DNA of 64,000 nucleotides from NCBI GenBank assembly GCA_963575645.1, contig OY754464.1, positions 68,422,948 through 68,486,947 of the forward strand. The letters run 5' to 3'. Source of the DNA: Xanthostigma xanthostigma (Eukaryota > Arthropoda > Insecta > Raphidioptera > Raphidiidae). The notes beneath the pieces were generated by a model. The model made no database searches. It had not been told where the DNA came from and saw nothing but the letters and a program-made list of their open reading frames with translations. The position numbers were made by a program, and so were the translations under genes. Below, piece by piece: positions 31,942 through 43,577 of the stretch. Position 1 is the stretch's first letter, and each line of letters begins with the position of its first letter.

Positions 31942-32666
31942 GATTCAAACCACAGTGCTCTTAATATTTTTGTTACATCTATTTTGTTGAATTTTATGCA
32001 TCATCTCAACATTAAAGTTACTTGAACTGTCTTCGAATAAACAAAGAAGAGAATAAAAATGTTCGAGTTCTCAACAGCGTCGAATTACCCAAGGATTCAG
32101 TTAACAGTGGGCCATCATTGCTGACTACCAACTGACTGCTGATTCGCTTTTCTAATATACCTAATAAAGATCAAGTGAGAGAATGTAATTGCACCGCTGG
32201 GTCATTTCAAAGTTTACGCGCTCTATTAAATATTACAATAAAGGTTCGTATATGTGTTTGACACAAATGATTTTCGGGTTAAAGTCGTTATCGCTTTTGG
32301 CTTCCCTTACCCTCCCGCCGAGTGGCGCACAGTGAAAATGCACATATACACATACAGGTCGTGAGATACGTTTCTTTCCGGAACACCATACAATATAGAG
32401 TACTACACAGAATGGAGGTCCCCATCCAGTGTTTGCGTCGTCTCCGTCTGCTATATGGCATCATCATAAAAAGATCAGCGTTTTATGTTTATGGCCAATA
32501 TGTACGTTCGCCGGGCCGGGGTGAAACCGAGCAACAGCAGCGCGTACCTCCTTCCCTTCGGCAACACGTCATACCGCAGAGACGGCTCTTCTTTTTCAAA
32601 ATATCTACCCACTAGTAGAGATCGGATATTTCGAGTGAAACAATTAGATTATTAAAAAATAAAATA
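31942..32666. other. Unassigned DNA
   Basis: The frame at 32322-32615 (97 codons) matches no known domain. Nothing else was recognised. Confidence 0.4.
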
Positions 32667-33148
32667 ATAGTATATTATGCGACTAGTGAGAGAAGGAGAA
32701 GATTCCATGAGTGTGAAATTTGCCGCACGAGCGTAGCGAGTGCGGTAAAACGCACGCGAGTGGAATATTCTCCTTCGATCAATGGTCGCACATAATACTT
32801 TATTCAACTAGCAGCCCTGATAAAAGAGGGAAAAATAATAAATCACTTCATTGATTGACGTACCCACCGTCAGTGTATGCACACAAGATTGCCATGACTT
32901 TCACTGAATTGCAATGCTGTTTTCATATATACAATACCGCCTACCACGTTCCTATTGGTCCAGAAGCTGCGTGCAGTTTTTTTTCATTATTGCACGCTTG
33001 GGCTTGCTACTGAGTTTCTATTGGTCCAGAAAATTTATTATCACACTGTACGGCTCATTATTAGCACTCTACGCGGCAACATGAAGTAATTTATTATTTC
33101 TCCCGAGTTTAGCAGGGCCCCGAAATTACATATTACTCACGCGTGTTG
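32667..33148 (+). mobile_element. MITE C, copy 1
   Basis: It begins ATAGTATATTATGCGACTAG and ends CTCACGCGTGTTG, with AATA on both sides. Internal inverted repeats join TTCAACTAGCAGCCCTGAT / AATAATAAATCACTTCA to TGAAGTAATTTATTATT / AGCAGGGCCCCG...GTTGAA. The first 130 bp contain a separate hairpin, GCCGCACGAGCGTAGCGAG and GAAGGAGAA.../...TTCTCCTTC. Other copies are at 37209-37618 and 41593-42056. Confidence 0.85.
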
Positions 33149-33164
33149 AATAAATACTTTTTTT

Positions 33165-33562
33165 AATTAGTATACCAAATTTTTAAACGAACTAAAAAGT
33201 ATAAAATATTTTTTTAACTTGTAGGATTTGAAACTAAACTGTAGAGAATAGCTATCACTGAAAAATAATAAATAATTTATTAATAAATAAAATATTTATG
33301 AGATAAAGCGAATAATGTGCCCCAAATTTTTCGTTTCAAATCCTACAAGTTAAAAAAAATATTTTATACTTCTTTAGTTCGTTTTAAAAACTTGGTATAT
33401 TTAAATTTTTTTCTTTTTAGTTAATAAAAATGTGATAACAACAAAAATACATCGTTAAAAAAATAAGAAATAATATTTGGTCCTTGGGAGGATCAAACCT
33501 TCGACCTTCGCGTTATTAGCCTGACGCTCTAACCAACTGAGCTATGACTGACGATTGCTAGA
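33165..33562 (-). mobile_element. Family I: tRNA-Ile-like plus hairpin element
   Basis: The inverted arms CGAACTAAAAAGTATAAAAT and ATTTTATACTTCTTTAGTTC, with TTTTTTAACTTGTAGGATTT and AAATCCTACAAGTTAAAAAA, form a hairpin of about 225 bp (33170-33400). After a spacer of about 85 bp comes the tRNA-like unit (33484-33558, minus strand). The order and spacing match 28265-28620 and 63722-64000. Confidence 0.85.
33484..33558 (-). tRNA. tRNA-Ile(AAT)-like sequence
   Basis: Minus strand: CATAGCTCAGTTGGTTAGAG then CGTCAGGCTAATAACGCGAA then GGTCGAAGGTTTGATCCTCC. The D arm and TAATAAC anticodon loop (AAT) match an isoleucine tRNA. T-arm and acceptor pairing are partly lost, and the unit lies within a repeat, so it is probably a tRNA pseudogene or promoter module. 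Confidence 0.75.
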
Positions 33563-35279
33563 TGCCTTTACAATGGTAAATAAGTAAGTAGTTTCGCCCG
33601 ACATACACGAAAAGCGACATAATAAAATCTTGGTAATATCTCGAGCTATTTCGAATGATTTTTATCCTTACGAGATACGACTTATAATAACAATCTCTAA
33701 TATTAAATTAAATTATACCTACTTTTTAAAACACTGTAGGTATTTGTCTCTCTCAGATTGCATTTCACTGTATTGAATATAATAAGATTTTATGTTCTAC
33801 GCAAACACGTAACTCCCCGAAGTACGTTCGTTAAAATCATCATATCGAATGCATAGACAGATAGAATGAATTGTGCATTCACGCGCATAGTACCCAATCA
33901 CTCGAAATACCAATGCATTGCACAGTATTGAATACGATTACTTACGTCTTTTATCGGCGTCTGTTCTATGAAGCACTATATGTGGGTGACTCTCAAGACT
34001 GATAATAATCAAATTCGATACCAAATTCGTTCGAGACTTGAAACATTCATTCGTTCACACGTCTTCTCATTATCGTACATCATGCAAAGGAATCGCTTCG
34101 AATGAATCATTCGATTATCAAAATAATTTGAACGGCTAATTTTTAAAATCAACGATTATCCGCAACTCTAACCAGTAGTGTTGTCTTACCAATGTGGAAC
34201 ACGAGTTCCTGCAATGCTTCGCGACTAATGAATTGGCGACTGATTGACATATGAAGTTGAATAAAAGCTTGTAAAAATATCGTTTTAATAGATTATTATT
34301 TTTTTTTTGCAAGGTCGATGTGATATTATATAGTGCATGAAGAAATACATGTGGTCACAAGGTAATCCAGCAAAATATACCGAAGACATTATTTTCTTCG
34401 GACAGTTATTCATATACCAGCCGTATTCTGATGCTGGGTTAGATTATGATCAAATGGTTACAGTTCCAATACATCAGGATCAGTCTAATGTATTCAAACT
34501 TCCTGTAATCTAGAAAATTAGATTGTACTCACACAAAAACAAATGACTGTTCTATATAGAAAAATACCGCCTTTCAATCTAATTTTTGATCAAAACGCGC
34601 AGAAAAACTTTGTTTTGAAGTGAAAACTGTACAAAAAACGATGCTAAACACATCAATGTACAGTTTAAGAAAAATATCGTTTCAGTCGATCAATTATTTT
34701 TTGAATTTAAAACTCTACTATGCTTTTCATAGGTATGGAGAAATATGTCATTGTCAAATCAGATTTTTTGACAACCCTTTCTGCAACCCATTATAATTGA
34801 ATCTGGATCGTTGTTACTGTTGGAGTAGCTGCAATACGCCTCTGCAAAATGTAGATATCGCTTCCAGTGTAAAAAGTGGTATCGGTGTTATAACGTGGCG
34901 TCGAGTTACGAGACACGGCAACCAAAAAAAATGGTGCATTGCAGTTCAGTTTTATTTAATGTATAATGAAACATTCGACAGTCGACACTCGACAAACAGG
35001 TACAGCTCATTGGATAAACGTTCAACTGTCCGTTAACGTACTTTACTTGAATTACCTTCGCAATACCATAACATTGTTTGAAATCGTAGAGGAAAGTTGC
35101 ACAAATCCAGTTCCATTTCATTCTAAATTCTACTTGAATCTGAATTAAAAATATAATTTCAGAAAGTGTTCCCTTGAGTACTCGAACTTGTAAAACTGCA
35201 TGTCGGAATTGGGGAGTATATAATAGTCTAGTATAAAAAAATGGCTAGAATGGTTGACCATTTTCATTGATATCGAGTA
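33563..35279. other. Unassigned DNA
   Basis: Overlapping short frames near 34797-35148 match nothing known. No transposon ends were recognised in this 1.7-kb stretch. Confidence 0.4.
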
Positions 35280-35573
35280 GGGTAGATCGGGGTCAGTTTA
35301 AACATCGCTGATAATTCAAAAACTATCAGCGGTAGGGGGCGTGTTCAAGGAGAGACGGATGCCATTTTCGTGTCAGAATCTGTCTGTTAATAGTCGGTGT
35401 CCTACGTGTGAGAGGGTCATTGTGTTTTTTCAACATTTTTTTTAATACGTCAAACTGTTTTTGTAGTCTTATAACTACGGTCATTAAGTTCCTACTGTCA
35501 TATGTGCTTAGGTCCAAATGTTTGTATAGAGAACGATTTTGTCAAAAATGGTTCTACTGTCCTCTGCCTACCC
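35280..35573. mobile_element. Small TA-flanked MITE (GGGTAG ends)
   Basis: GGGTAGATCGGGGTCAG at the left is imperfectly inverted as CTGTCCTCTGCCTACCC at the right, with TA on both sides (35278-35279 and 35574-35575). The ends resemble those of the larger pogo-like relic at 54294-55196. No coding region is present. Confidence 0.6.
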
Positions 35574-35575
35574 TA

Positions 35576-37168
35576 CCTTTTACCATTTCAACTCAACAAG
35601 GAATGGGACTAATTTAAGACAAAATTCTCTTTTCTAAATTTTACAATACTTTTTTCGTTTTGAGGTCCAAAAAACATGTTTATGTAAAAAATCTGTTCGT
35701 CTGATGCAGGTCTAATGGATGAGTGGATTGAAACAAAATTTTGGGAGAATGTTTGACATGCAACTATGAAAATCGGCGCATTTTCAGAAGAGATATGTGC
35801 TATAACGTTGTTTTTTCTATTGAGACAGTATATTTTAATTTGCAATTTAATATTTCTCTAGAGAATTTTTAGCTATACTTGTATACTAAAATAAAAATAT
35901 ACTTCTTTATTATGTTGTGTTCACTTTTTCCTCGATGGTTGTCGGGTTAGAGTAGAATATGATGACATGCAAAAAAACAGGTTACCCATTGTAAGGTAAA
36001 AAAAAAACTGTCCACAATGCGATAAAAAATGCTCTCGTTTAAGAAAAATCACCTGTGAAGTATATATCGGATAGTTGTGAATCGTTGATGGGAAGTATAA
36101 AGAGTTGGGTAACTAAGTTCTCAATCCGTGAAGATTCGTGGGAGCCGACATAAACAGTTTTCTTATACAGATTTATATAGAAATAAATTCAATTTGGTAT
36201 AACCGATGGCAAACATCTTTCGCTTATCTCTTTCTGTTGCACGGTTTAACATGGCAATTTAAAGATTGCGTAAAATAATGATAACACAACTGTAGACTGA
36301 AAGCTTCAGCTTTAAAAAAATTGTGTCAATCGGTTGAGTAGAGATTGCTGGCGGATTGGCTAGAGGTATAGGGCTTGTGCTTTAAATATATTTAGATTTA
36401 AATTTTTGTATACCTATATACACGCATTGGATAATTCAGTATCTTATTTATGCATTTGGAATAAAATTTGAGTACCTACGTACAATTTTAACTATTTTCG
36501 AATTTGATTTTAAATGAAATATTAATCTAAAAAAAAAAAACGGCGTGCCATATTTATCAGTAGGTATACATTAATAAGTAAATAGTTGCAGTAACATATA
36601 CAGAAGTCAGATCTTCTTGAGTCGGTTCAGAGAGTCAGATCCTATACAGGATTCAAATGCAAAGATGCAAATCACTAAAAAGATCCGTTTGTCCCATATC
36701 TCTAGAAGACTAGACACGCATTGAAAGTCATGGTTTTTATCTCGTTCATAGCACCTGACAATAACAAGCCATAAACCCGTTGTGCCAAACCGCAACTATG
36801 CACAGAACAATGATAAGTTTATAATTGAGTTAAAGCACTGAAATCGTAAAACGAGTTGGAACGATGTGTAATAAAGTTTACCTCTGCACACCTATATATA
36901 GATTGTAGTTTATGCTAATAATAATTGGAACTACATAGTCCCGGTTTTATTATGTTAAATAATAAAACGATCCTCTTCCATCAAGTTTTAGTTTTTAGAA
37001 CGGATGAGTAGTAACTGACCTACATTTCATCACATCTCTTATTGCTCGCTAAACATGTCCAATTCACCGCATTTCCAAACTAGAACTTTGCTAATATCAC
37101 ACTTCAAGTGAGAGACACATTTCAAAAGACTAACAATAAAATAACAAGAAATATTAATAAATATTAAC
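35576..37168. other. Unassigned DNA containing a repeat K fragment
   Basis: The interval 36160-36275 (AAATAAATTCAATTTGGTAT, ATGGCAAACATCTTTCGCTT, CTGTTGCACGGTTTAACATG) matches 22660-22770 reversed. A diverged GGCGCATTTTCAG piece near 35772 recalls the 125-bp minisatellite unit. No gene was recognised. Confidence 0.5.
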
Positions 37169-37208
37169 TTCAAATCTTTGATTAACGTCTGATTAGAACT
37201 CTTCAATA

Positions 37209-37618
37209 ATAGTATATTGTGCGACTAGTGAGAGAAGGAGAAGATTCTATGAGCGTAAAACGCAGGAGTAATATGTAATCGGGTCCCTGATAAAAGAGGG
37301 AAAAATAATAAATCACTTCATTGATTGACGTACCCACCGTCATTGTATGCACACAAGATTGCCATGAATTTCACTGAATTGCGATGCTGTTTTCATATAT
37401 ACAATACCGCCTACCACGTTCCTATTGGTCCAGAAGCTGCGTGCAGTTTTTTTTCATTATTGCACGCTTGGGCTTGCTACTGAGTTTCTATTGGTCCAGA
37501 AAATTCATTATCAGACCGTACGGCTCATTATTAGCACTCTACGCGTCAACATGAAGTAATTTATTATTTCTCCCGAGATTAGCAGGGCCCCGAAATTACA
37601 TATTACTCACGCGTGTTG
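37209..37618 (+). mobile_element. MITE C, copy 2 (nested)
   Basis: It matches 32667-33148 but lacks the GCCGCACGAGCGTAGCG hairpin segment and the region around it. AATA flanks both ends (37205-37208 and 37619-37622). Confidence 0.88.
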
Positions 37619-37704
37619 AATAAATAAAATTATCGACCAATTTTTCAGACAATATATTAACAAAAAATATAATTAATACATTAACGTTTCGATCCGGATT
37701 TAGA

Positions 37705-37755
37705 TCAGTTCTGAAGAAGATCCAAATCCGGATCGAAACGTTAATGTATTAGTTA
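37705..37755 (+). ncRNA. Hammerhead ribozyme-like core of repeat alpha
   Basis: CTGAAGA (37711-37717), helix II arms GATCC (37719-37723) and GGATC (37730-37734), GAAA (37735-37738), the self-complementary ACGT (37738-37741) and U at 37742 as a possible cleavage base. AA after it can pair with UU before CTGAAGA to start helix I, and the flanking palindrome supplies longer pairing. Helix III is so short that activity would be expected only as a dimer, as reported for Penelope-like hammerheads. This is the best-preserved alpha core in the window. Confidence 0.6.
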
Positions 37756-37843
37756 TATTTTTTGTTAATAAATTGTCTGAAAAATTGGTCGATAATTTTA
37801 TTTATTAAATATTCAATTTATAACATTATCGATTCAAGTGTAA

Positions 37844-38286
37844 CACATGTCCCTTTTTGATGAATTCCAGTCCTCCTTCACCGAAAATTATAATAATGAT
37901 GTCATTCGATTCGGAATGACATCTAGAAACTTTTGAAAAAAATTGAAGCAGGGGAATTAGAAAAAAATTTAGCCCTATTTTCACCTTTAAATTAAAATTA
38001 GAAATATTGGTAGTTTAGTTCCGGGAGATGGGACTTTTTTGCAGGCAATTTCCTGCTCTTTCAGAATCTTTTTTGTGATTTTAAATATCTGCAATAATTT
38101 TTGAGAGATTCGCAACAAATCAAACCCCTCTTTTTTCGTTCACTAAAATGCTTATAACTTTTGCAATTTTTCCGTCCTCCGCTTCAATTTTTTCAAAAAG
38201 TTTGTAGATGTCATTCTGAATCGAATGGCACCATGATCATAATTTTCGGTGAAGGAGGATTGGAATTCATCAAAAAGGGACATGTG
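37844..38286. mobile_element. MITE G with long terminal inverted repeats
   Basis: CACATGTCCCTTTTTGATGA at the left is mirrored by TCATCAAAAAGGGACATGTG at the right. Complementarity continues through TCCTCCTTCACCGAAAATTA and GATGTCATTCGATTC... for over 100 bp per arm. It is non-coding with no copy elsewhere in the window. Neither side gives a convincing target duplication. Confidence 0.85.
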
Positions 38287-38321
38287 AACTTAGCTATTGT
38301 ACAGAAATGTAAGAATTGTTA

Positions 38322-38548
38322 TCTATACTAATTATAAAGAGAGTGCGAATTTTGTGTTTGTGTGCATGCGGAGGGTAATCTCCGGAATCACTGCACCTAT
38401 TTGAAAAATTCTTTCACCACTATTTAGAATGTACCTTTGGGATAGACATAGGCTATATATTATTGCATTAAAATAAAGGCGCTTTTCGTGGAGACCAATT
38501 TTGCAACGTACGTAATTCGACGAAAACGAAGCCGGACCGAACTACTAG
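38322..38548 (+). mobile_element. Short Helitron-like element
   Basis: It starts TCTATACTAATTATAAAGAG after A and ends GAACTACTAG before T. At 227 bp it is much shorter than the 58038 copy. It shares the head, but its interior (CGGAGGGTAATCTCCGGAAT, GGCTATATATTATTGC) is different. Confidence 0.7.
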
Positions 38549-38939
38549 TAAATAATAAAAATATACCCGCTCAGATGAGAATAAACTTGCGAATATTATT
38601 TTAATTTACTCTTAACACATTTTGACCCATTTCTACTTGTTTGAATAATATTTATTTAGCTCGCGGTGGAAGTCCCCGTGCTTATGGTGGTGAAATTTGT
38701 CTCCAGTCGTTTTTGCAAGTTTTTTTCATATAATGACATATACGACTAAAATAATAACGGTAGCATTTAAAAATAAAGCATGTTTTCTACTAAAAGAAAA
38801 AAAAATAATATTTAATTTAGGTTCATATTTAATGAAAGTTTGTTGCAGCCACGATTCACGCTTTTATATTAAATTATACAGTTTACGAAACTTGTTTAAT
38901 AAAAAGGGTTTGTCTAGACTCCTATAGAGTCTATGTCAC
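38549..38939. other. Unassigned DNA
   Basis: A 76-codon frame (38697-38927) shows no known domain. Confidence 0.4.
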
Positions 38940-39215
38940 TAACCTTACAAATTTAAAAAATAAATCGTAGGATTGTGGACAGAAATATGAGATTTATTTA
39001 ATGTACCATATTTCGTCTATAGATTTAGACTTTTTCAAGTAGGTACACATAGAAAATTAATTAAACTTAGTAATTAATGTTGGTTTTCATAATTATAATT
39101 TTTTAATTTTAAAACGCGGTACATGAAATAAATCTACTTTTTTTTTGTTCACAATCCTGCGAATTTTCTTAATTTCATTATCACGATGAACACGATATCT
39201 AATGTAAATAAATAC
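38940..39215. repeat. Diverged inverted-repeat element related to 19745-19872
   Basis: AAATCGTAGGATTGTGGACA near the left and GTTCACAATCCTGCGAATTT near the right are imperfect inverted repeats enclosing further GAGATTTATTTAATGTACC / GGTACATGAAATAAATCTAC pairing. The flanking AACACGATATCTAATGT matches TATCGTGT-type sequence beside the 19.8-kb hairpin. Confidence 0.65.
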
Positions 39216-39339
39216 GTCAACAAAAAAAAATTAAACTGTACATTCATATGTTAGTACAATTCCTATTAAATAATTAGGTTAGACTGTAGGGTGATAAATT
39301 TTTGTAGCTGCAAGAATTTTAGTTCGGAGCTTTCACTAA

Positions 39340-39858
39340 TGGCCATATTCACCGAACATTTATTCGGTTCATTTGTTCCTTTAGGTAGCTATTCCTCCCA
39401 ATCAATAGCGATAATTCAATTCACCAAGGATAATTATGTTTACTGCAGGTATAAATCTATTATGTCTTACTTCCAGGGTATAGTTATTTATTCGCCTGAT
39501 AAAATAATAACTTAGATCATAATACCTAACCTATAAACGTGGAGTATTATATCTACAGTTTGCTCTTGTGAATTTATTTTTGTGTTGTTTATTAACCTTT
39601 TGTGAAGTGTATAGTTGTATTATTTTGTGAAACTTGTTTTGACGTTTACACTAACGCCATCGGTCGGATTTTTGGGTGAACGTCAAAATATTCAATAAAA
39701 AGAGCAAGGAGTATAGTGCAGTATATATTTATTCTTTAACTAACTTTTCTACCCGATATTTTGCTTGGTGAATTGAAAGTAAATTTTATTCTAACGAATA
39801 AATTTGTTCTAAGATTAGTAACTTCTATCTTTAATGGTGTTCGGTGAATATGGGCGTA
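39340..39858 (-). mobile_element. MITE D, reverse copy
   Basis: The ends GGCCATATTCACCGAACATT and GTGTTCGGTGAATATGG are inverted repeats, and the interior is the reverse complement of MITE D at 14553-15139, including GTCGGATTTTTGGGTGAACG. Frames inside it are not genes. Confidence 0.88.
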
Positions 39859-40213
39859 ACACGGTTGTTATAATGTTGATTTTCAGTGTCAGGGTTTTCC
39901 AATTGAGGCTGAAGATTCAAAGCGTCGGCGTCGAATGCGTCCCCTTCCCGCACCCGTCTCTGTATTCCATGTGTACAAAATAAATAACTATCTGAGAGTT
40001 TGGTGTTCAAAACCCAGTTTTGTGAATATGGGTCAATGTAAGATTTACTGGCTCAGTATAGGATATATTATATTGTCTAGTACCGGAAATTATGTTGATA
40101 ATTGAGATAAGTCGACGGCCACTAAACTTTAGTTATTTCTCACGATAAGCTCTTCTCGCTTTTACGTGTATACAGTGTGTTCAAGCTTTTGCGGCTTTGT
40201 AGCTTTAAAAATG
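39859..40213. other. Unassigned DNA
   Basis: Nothing was recognised. Confidence 0.4.
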
Positions 40214-40230
40214 TTAATACAATTTCTTAA

Positions 40231-40649
40231 GAGTGTTCGTTCCTGCAAATACCCCCTGCACCCTTCATCTCAAATCTTTTCCCCTCGCCTAAAAACGGTT
40301 CGCGCTCTTCCGACGCTATTTTTAAAGCTAGAGGATTCTGGTAAACGCCAAATGAAAGACAAAGAATCAGACTACAGATCCTTCAGGCGATTTTTCTGAA
40401 AAACAGTTTCGCCTACGTGTGAAATATTACGTAACTTATTATTTTTTTCAAAAGGTTGTAAGTTTTTTCAGAAATTTTTTTCAAAAAATTCGCCTGAAGG
40501 ATCTGTAGTCTGATTCTTTGTCTTTCATTTGGCGTTTACCAGAACCCTCTAGCATTAAAAATAGCGTCGGGAGAGCGCGAACCGTTTTTAGGCGAGGGGA
40601 AAAGATTTGAGATGAAGGGTGCAGGGGGTATTTGCAGGGACGAATACTC
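40231..40649. mobile_element. Foldback element with 17-bp flanking direct repeats
   Basis: Arms of about 170-190 bp are complementary: AATACCCCCTGCACCCTTCA / TGAAGGGTGCAGGGGGTATT, and CGCCAAATGAAAGACAAAGA / TCTTTGTCTTTCATTTGGCG. A roughly 70-bp AT-rich centre separates them. TTAATACAATTTCTTAA (40214-40230) and TTAATGCAATTTCTTAA (40650-40666) flank it with one mismatch, longer than the duplication of any common DNA transposon. The frame at 40166-40399 is spurious. Confidence 0.88.
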
Positions 40650-40964
40650 TTAATGCAATTTCTTAAGCCGCGTTAGATTTCGAATAACTTGAATATATCC
40701 AAATGTGTAGACTTTTACGGCCGGCGTTGTTCCAAGTGAACTTGTAGTGATTCATTGGTGTTTCTACCTGACGTTTCGTCTACAGACAGAGCATAAAATG
40801 ACACGTATAACAGATACAAGAGTAGCTGTAAACTTTGATATACAGTGAAATTCAGTTAAGACGCATCATGTAAGCGCGTTTTGTTTATTTGGTAGCTATG
40901 CAAATCATTAATGCATTACAGAAAATCGTTCCACTTAAAATAAAACACACACCGAAAAAGAGTA

Positions 40965-41461
40965 CAGTGTAACCTCTTTATAACGAATCTGAAGGGACCG
41001 AGCATTTCTTTTCGTTATAAAGAGATTTCGTTATATGGAGAGAAGAAAGAAAAATAACCAAATTTCACCTAATTAATTTTTTCCAAACACATATGGTCTG
41101 TTAACTTTGCCTGAGGTTTTTTGCTATGCCAATATTTATTTTGTATTTTAATAAAATATCTTAGGCATAATTGGGATGTCATGGAGTCATCTTCATTAAA
41201 CAATAGGAATTTTTCGATAAGTTTAGCGGCCTCAAGTGCTTGTTGAATAGTTGGTGATGGTTCAGAGTCGTCCTTTTTACGTCTGTAAATATTTGCTGAC
41301 ACCTAAATATGAACATATTTCTTCGTAATAGAGAATGGCTGTTGCGCTATAAAGACGGTATTAATGTATGGGTTTTAAGGTAAACCAACCAAATTGTAAA
41401 AATTTCTACGTTATAGGGAGTTTTTCGTTATAACGAAGGACGTTATAAAGAGATTACACTG
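40965..41461 (-). mobile_element. Internally deleted Tigger/pogo element
   Basis: CAGTGTAACCTCTTTATAAC at the left is inverted as GTTATAAAGAGATTACACTG at the right, with TA on each side (40963-40964 and 41462-41463). GTTATAA/TTATAACGAA repeats sit inside the ends. It keeps a C-terminal transposase fragment on the minus strand. Confidence 0.9.
41069..41302 (-). pseudogene. Tigger transposase C-terminal fragment
   Basis: The 77-residue frame contains PTIQQALEAAKLIEKFLLFN followed by EDDSMTSQLCLRYF and KKPQAKLTDHM. This matches the C-terminal tail of Tigger transposases, after the DDE domain, where I-Q-E-A-L...L...F...N...D is conserved. The catalytic core and DNA-binding domains are absent. 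The internal ATG is incidental, since the fragment would have been read from upstream. Confidence 0.8.
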
Positions 41462-41592
41462 TATATACTTAATAAATAAGTAAAATGCATTAAGTAATGA
41501 TTAATTTTCATAGTTACTTCATCAAAAAATCTTAAATCATTCATGGTATAAAGGAACTTGAAAAAAACTCCGGTGTGGTAATTCTATTTATT

Positions 41593-42056
41593 CAGCACGC
41601 GTGAGTAATATATAATTTCGGGGCCTTGCTAAATTCGGGAGAAATAATAAATTATTTCATGTTGACGCGTAGAGTGCTAATAATGAGCCGAAACTGTACG
41701 ATAATGTATTACTGCATAGTTTCTAGACCAATAGGAATGCGGCAGCGAGCCGAAACTGTACGGTAATGAATTATTACTGCATAGTTTCTGGACCAATCGG
41801 AACGCGGTAGCGATTTGTATATATGAAAACAGCATCGCAATTCAGCGAAAGTCCGGGCCATCTTGTGTGCATCGAGGGCGGTGGGTACGTCAATCAATGA
41901 AGTGATTTATTATTTTTCCCTCTTTTATCAGGACCCTGATTACACATTACTCGTGCTAGTTGAATAAAGTATTATGTGCGACCATTGATCGAAGGAGAAT
42001 ATTCCAGTCGCGTGTTACCGCACGAGCGTAGCGAGTGCGGTAAATTTCACGCTCAC
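41593..42056 (-). mobile_element. MITE C, reverse copy
   Basis: The reverse complement matches 32667-33148, including CACTCATTAG-type ends, GCCGCACGAGCG hairpin bases and ACTTCATTGATTGACGTACC. TATT (complement of AATA) lies on both sides (41589-41592 and 42057-42060). Part of the interior (AATGAGCCGAAACTGTACG) is tandemly repeated at 41680 and 41742. Confidence 0.8.
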
Positions 42057-42060
42057 TATT

Positions 42061-43164
42061 AGTAGGTACACTTATAATATTATTGTTAAAAAATTATTAT
42101 AACCCGATTTTATGAATAATCCTGTATATAAATATATAAAAGCGATACTTGCCTGTACGTTTACATACATGGAGTATAAGGGTATTTATAATATATGAAA
42201 GAGAATTTGTCTTCGGGATTTACATCCTCGGATAAGGACCTTTGCCATGAAAGTACATAGATATACCAGGCAAGTAAAACTAGACACTTAAATACCATGT
42301 TTCTATACACATTATAAATTATACATAAAATACATTATATTGCACCAAAGACTTTCTGAATACTGTTATGTCTCAAGTTGTAATCTGCGCACACTTAATG
42401 TTGTTCAGTTGATTATTAACTGTTTTGAAATGTGCTGCCATCTTTAATTGACGAAGTATAATGCTTGCCATTTACTGCAAGCAAAGTAGACCAAGATCCC
42501 AGACCCGCCAGACCTACGTCATTTCAGTACTGCTAAGATTTTATCAGTAAATGCAAAATAGTTAGTTAAAGACGTATGCCAATTTGTAAGCTTGTAAACA
42601 GGGGCCTTTTAGAGATAACAGGTTCTAAAGGTACCTACATAAAACACCTGGTTACCTACGTACGCAATGATCACGAAGTATAGATTGAACAACGTGGCAA
42701 CAGTGGACGGTTATCGACTAAGGTAAACTAGTATTAAATTTAGAAAGGGACACGATGCAGCTTTGTGCACACAAAAACGTATGAATAAGGGTAAGTATCG
42801 CTTAAATTTTGCCAACGTAAAAATCACGTTTATATGTTGTTAAATGTTGCACATGCTTGAATGATCAACTTCTGATGTTTTGATCGATGAAAAGTATCAG
42901 CGGAACTTTGTTACAAAAAATAATATAATGGAACTAAACCAACATAACCTTAGCGGGATGACCATTAAAAAATGACGGACGTTATAAGGTTGGCAGAAAA
43001 GGTAGTGGAAAGGCGAAGGTTCAATATTTCGAATATTTATTACGGATGGCTCCTCCAACCGAATCAGGACTGACACTGACAAAAGCTTCCCACGCAAAAG
43101 TGCATCTGTGGTCACAAAGCAAAATGGTATATGTCGAATTTTGTTTATCTTTTTAACTATATTT
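42061..43164. other. Unassigned DNA
   Basis: A 90-codon minus-strand frame (42897-43169) has no recognised domain, and no repeat ends were seen. Confidence 0.4.
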
Positions 43165-43540
43165 ACCAATAGGCTGGGTACAAAGCTAGAAATTACGTCA
43201 CTGCGGGCTGGCCTGCTAGCTCAGAAGATAGGTTTTAAAATTAGAACAGGTGCTATTTTCCCTGCTAGATCTGCTGCTAGAACCGATCAGGAAGCAGTAT
43301 CTTGTCACGTGGGCACTTGAACAAACATCCACAAACCAGCATGGCGTCATTCTGTTCAGAGTCAGACAACAAACAAGTTTGGTCTGTGTTTATATTCGAA
43401 ATGTCACCTCTCGTGCATTCGATCTATCCACAAAACAAGCTTGAAAAATAGTCACATAAAAGCAATTAAGACAACCAGCGCTAGAAAACTAGTACTTAGT
43501 AAAATCTAGCAAATCCAGCCTCGTGTGCAGCGGCCTTTAG
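43165..43540 (+). mobile_element. Left-truncated copy of the GGCCGCTG MITE
   Basis: AAGCTAGAAATTACGTCACT, GCTAGCTCAGAAGATAGGTT, CAGGAAGCAGTATCTTGTCA and GTGCAGCGGCCTTTA match 5830-6216. The left terminal repeat is missing. Confidence 0.85.
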
Positions 43541-43577
43541 ACCGACCGTTTTGATAGACGTGGTCGATAGTAAGTAC

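Larger units (their letters stand above)
37169..37806 (+). mobile_element. Repeat alpha, split by insertion of MITE C
   Basis: The outer flank CAAATCTTTGATTAACGTCT...CTTCAATA (37169-37208) resumes at 37619 as AATAAATAAAATTATCGACC. MITE C occupies 37209-37618 with AATA repeated on either side. The 37619-37806 part is a near-perfect palindrome: paired positions sum to 75425 throughout. It encloses a single hammerhead-like core on the plus strand. Confidence 0.85.
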
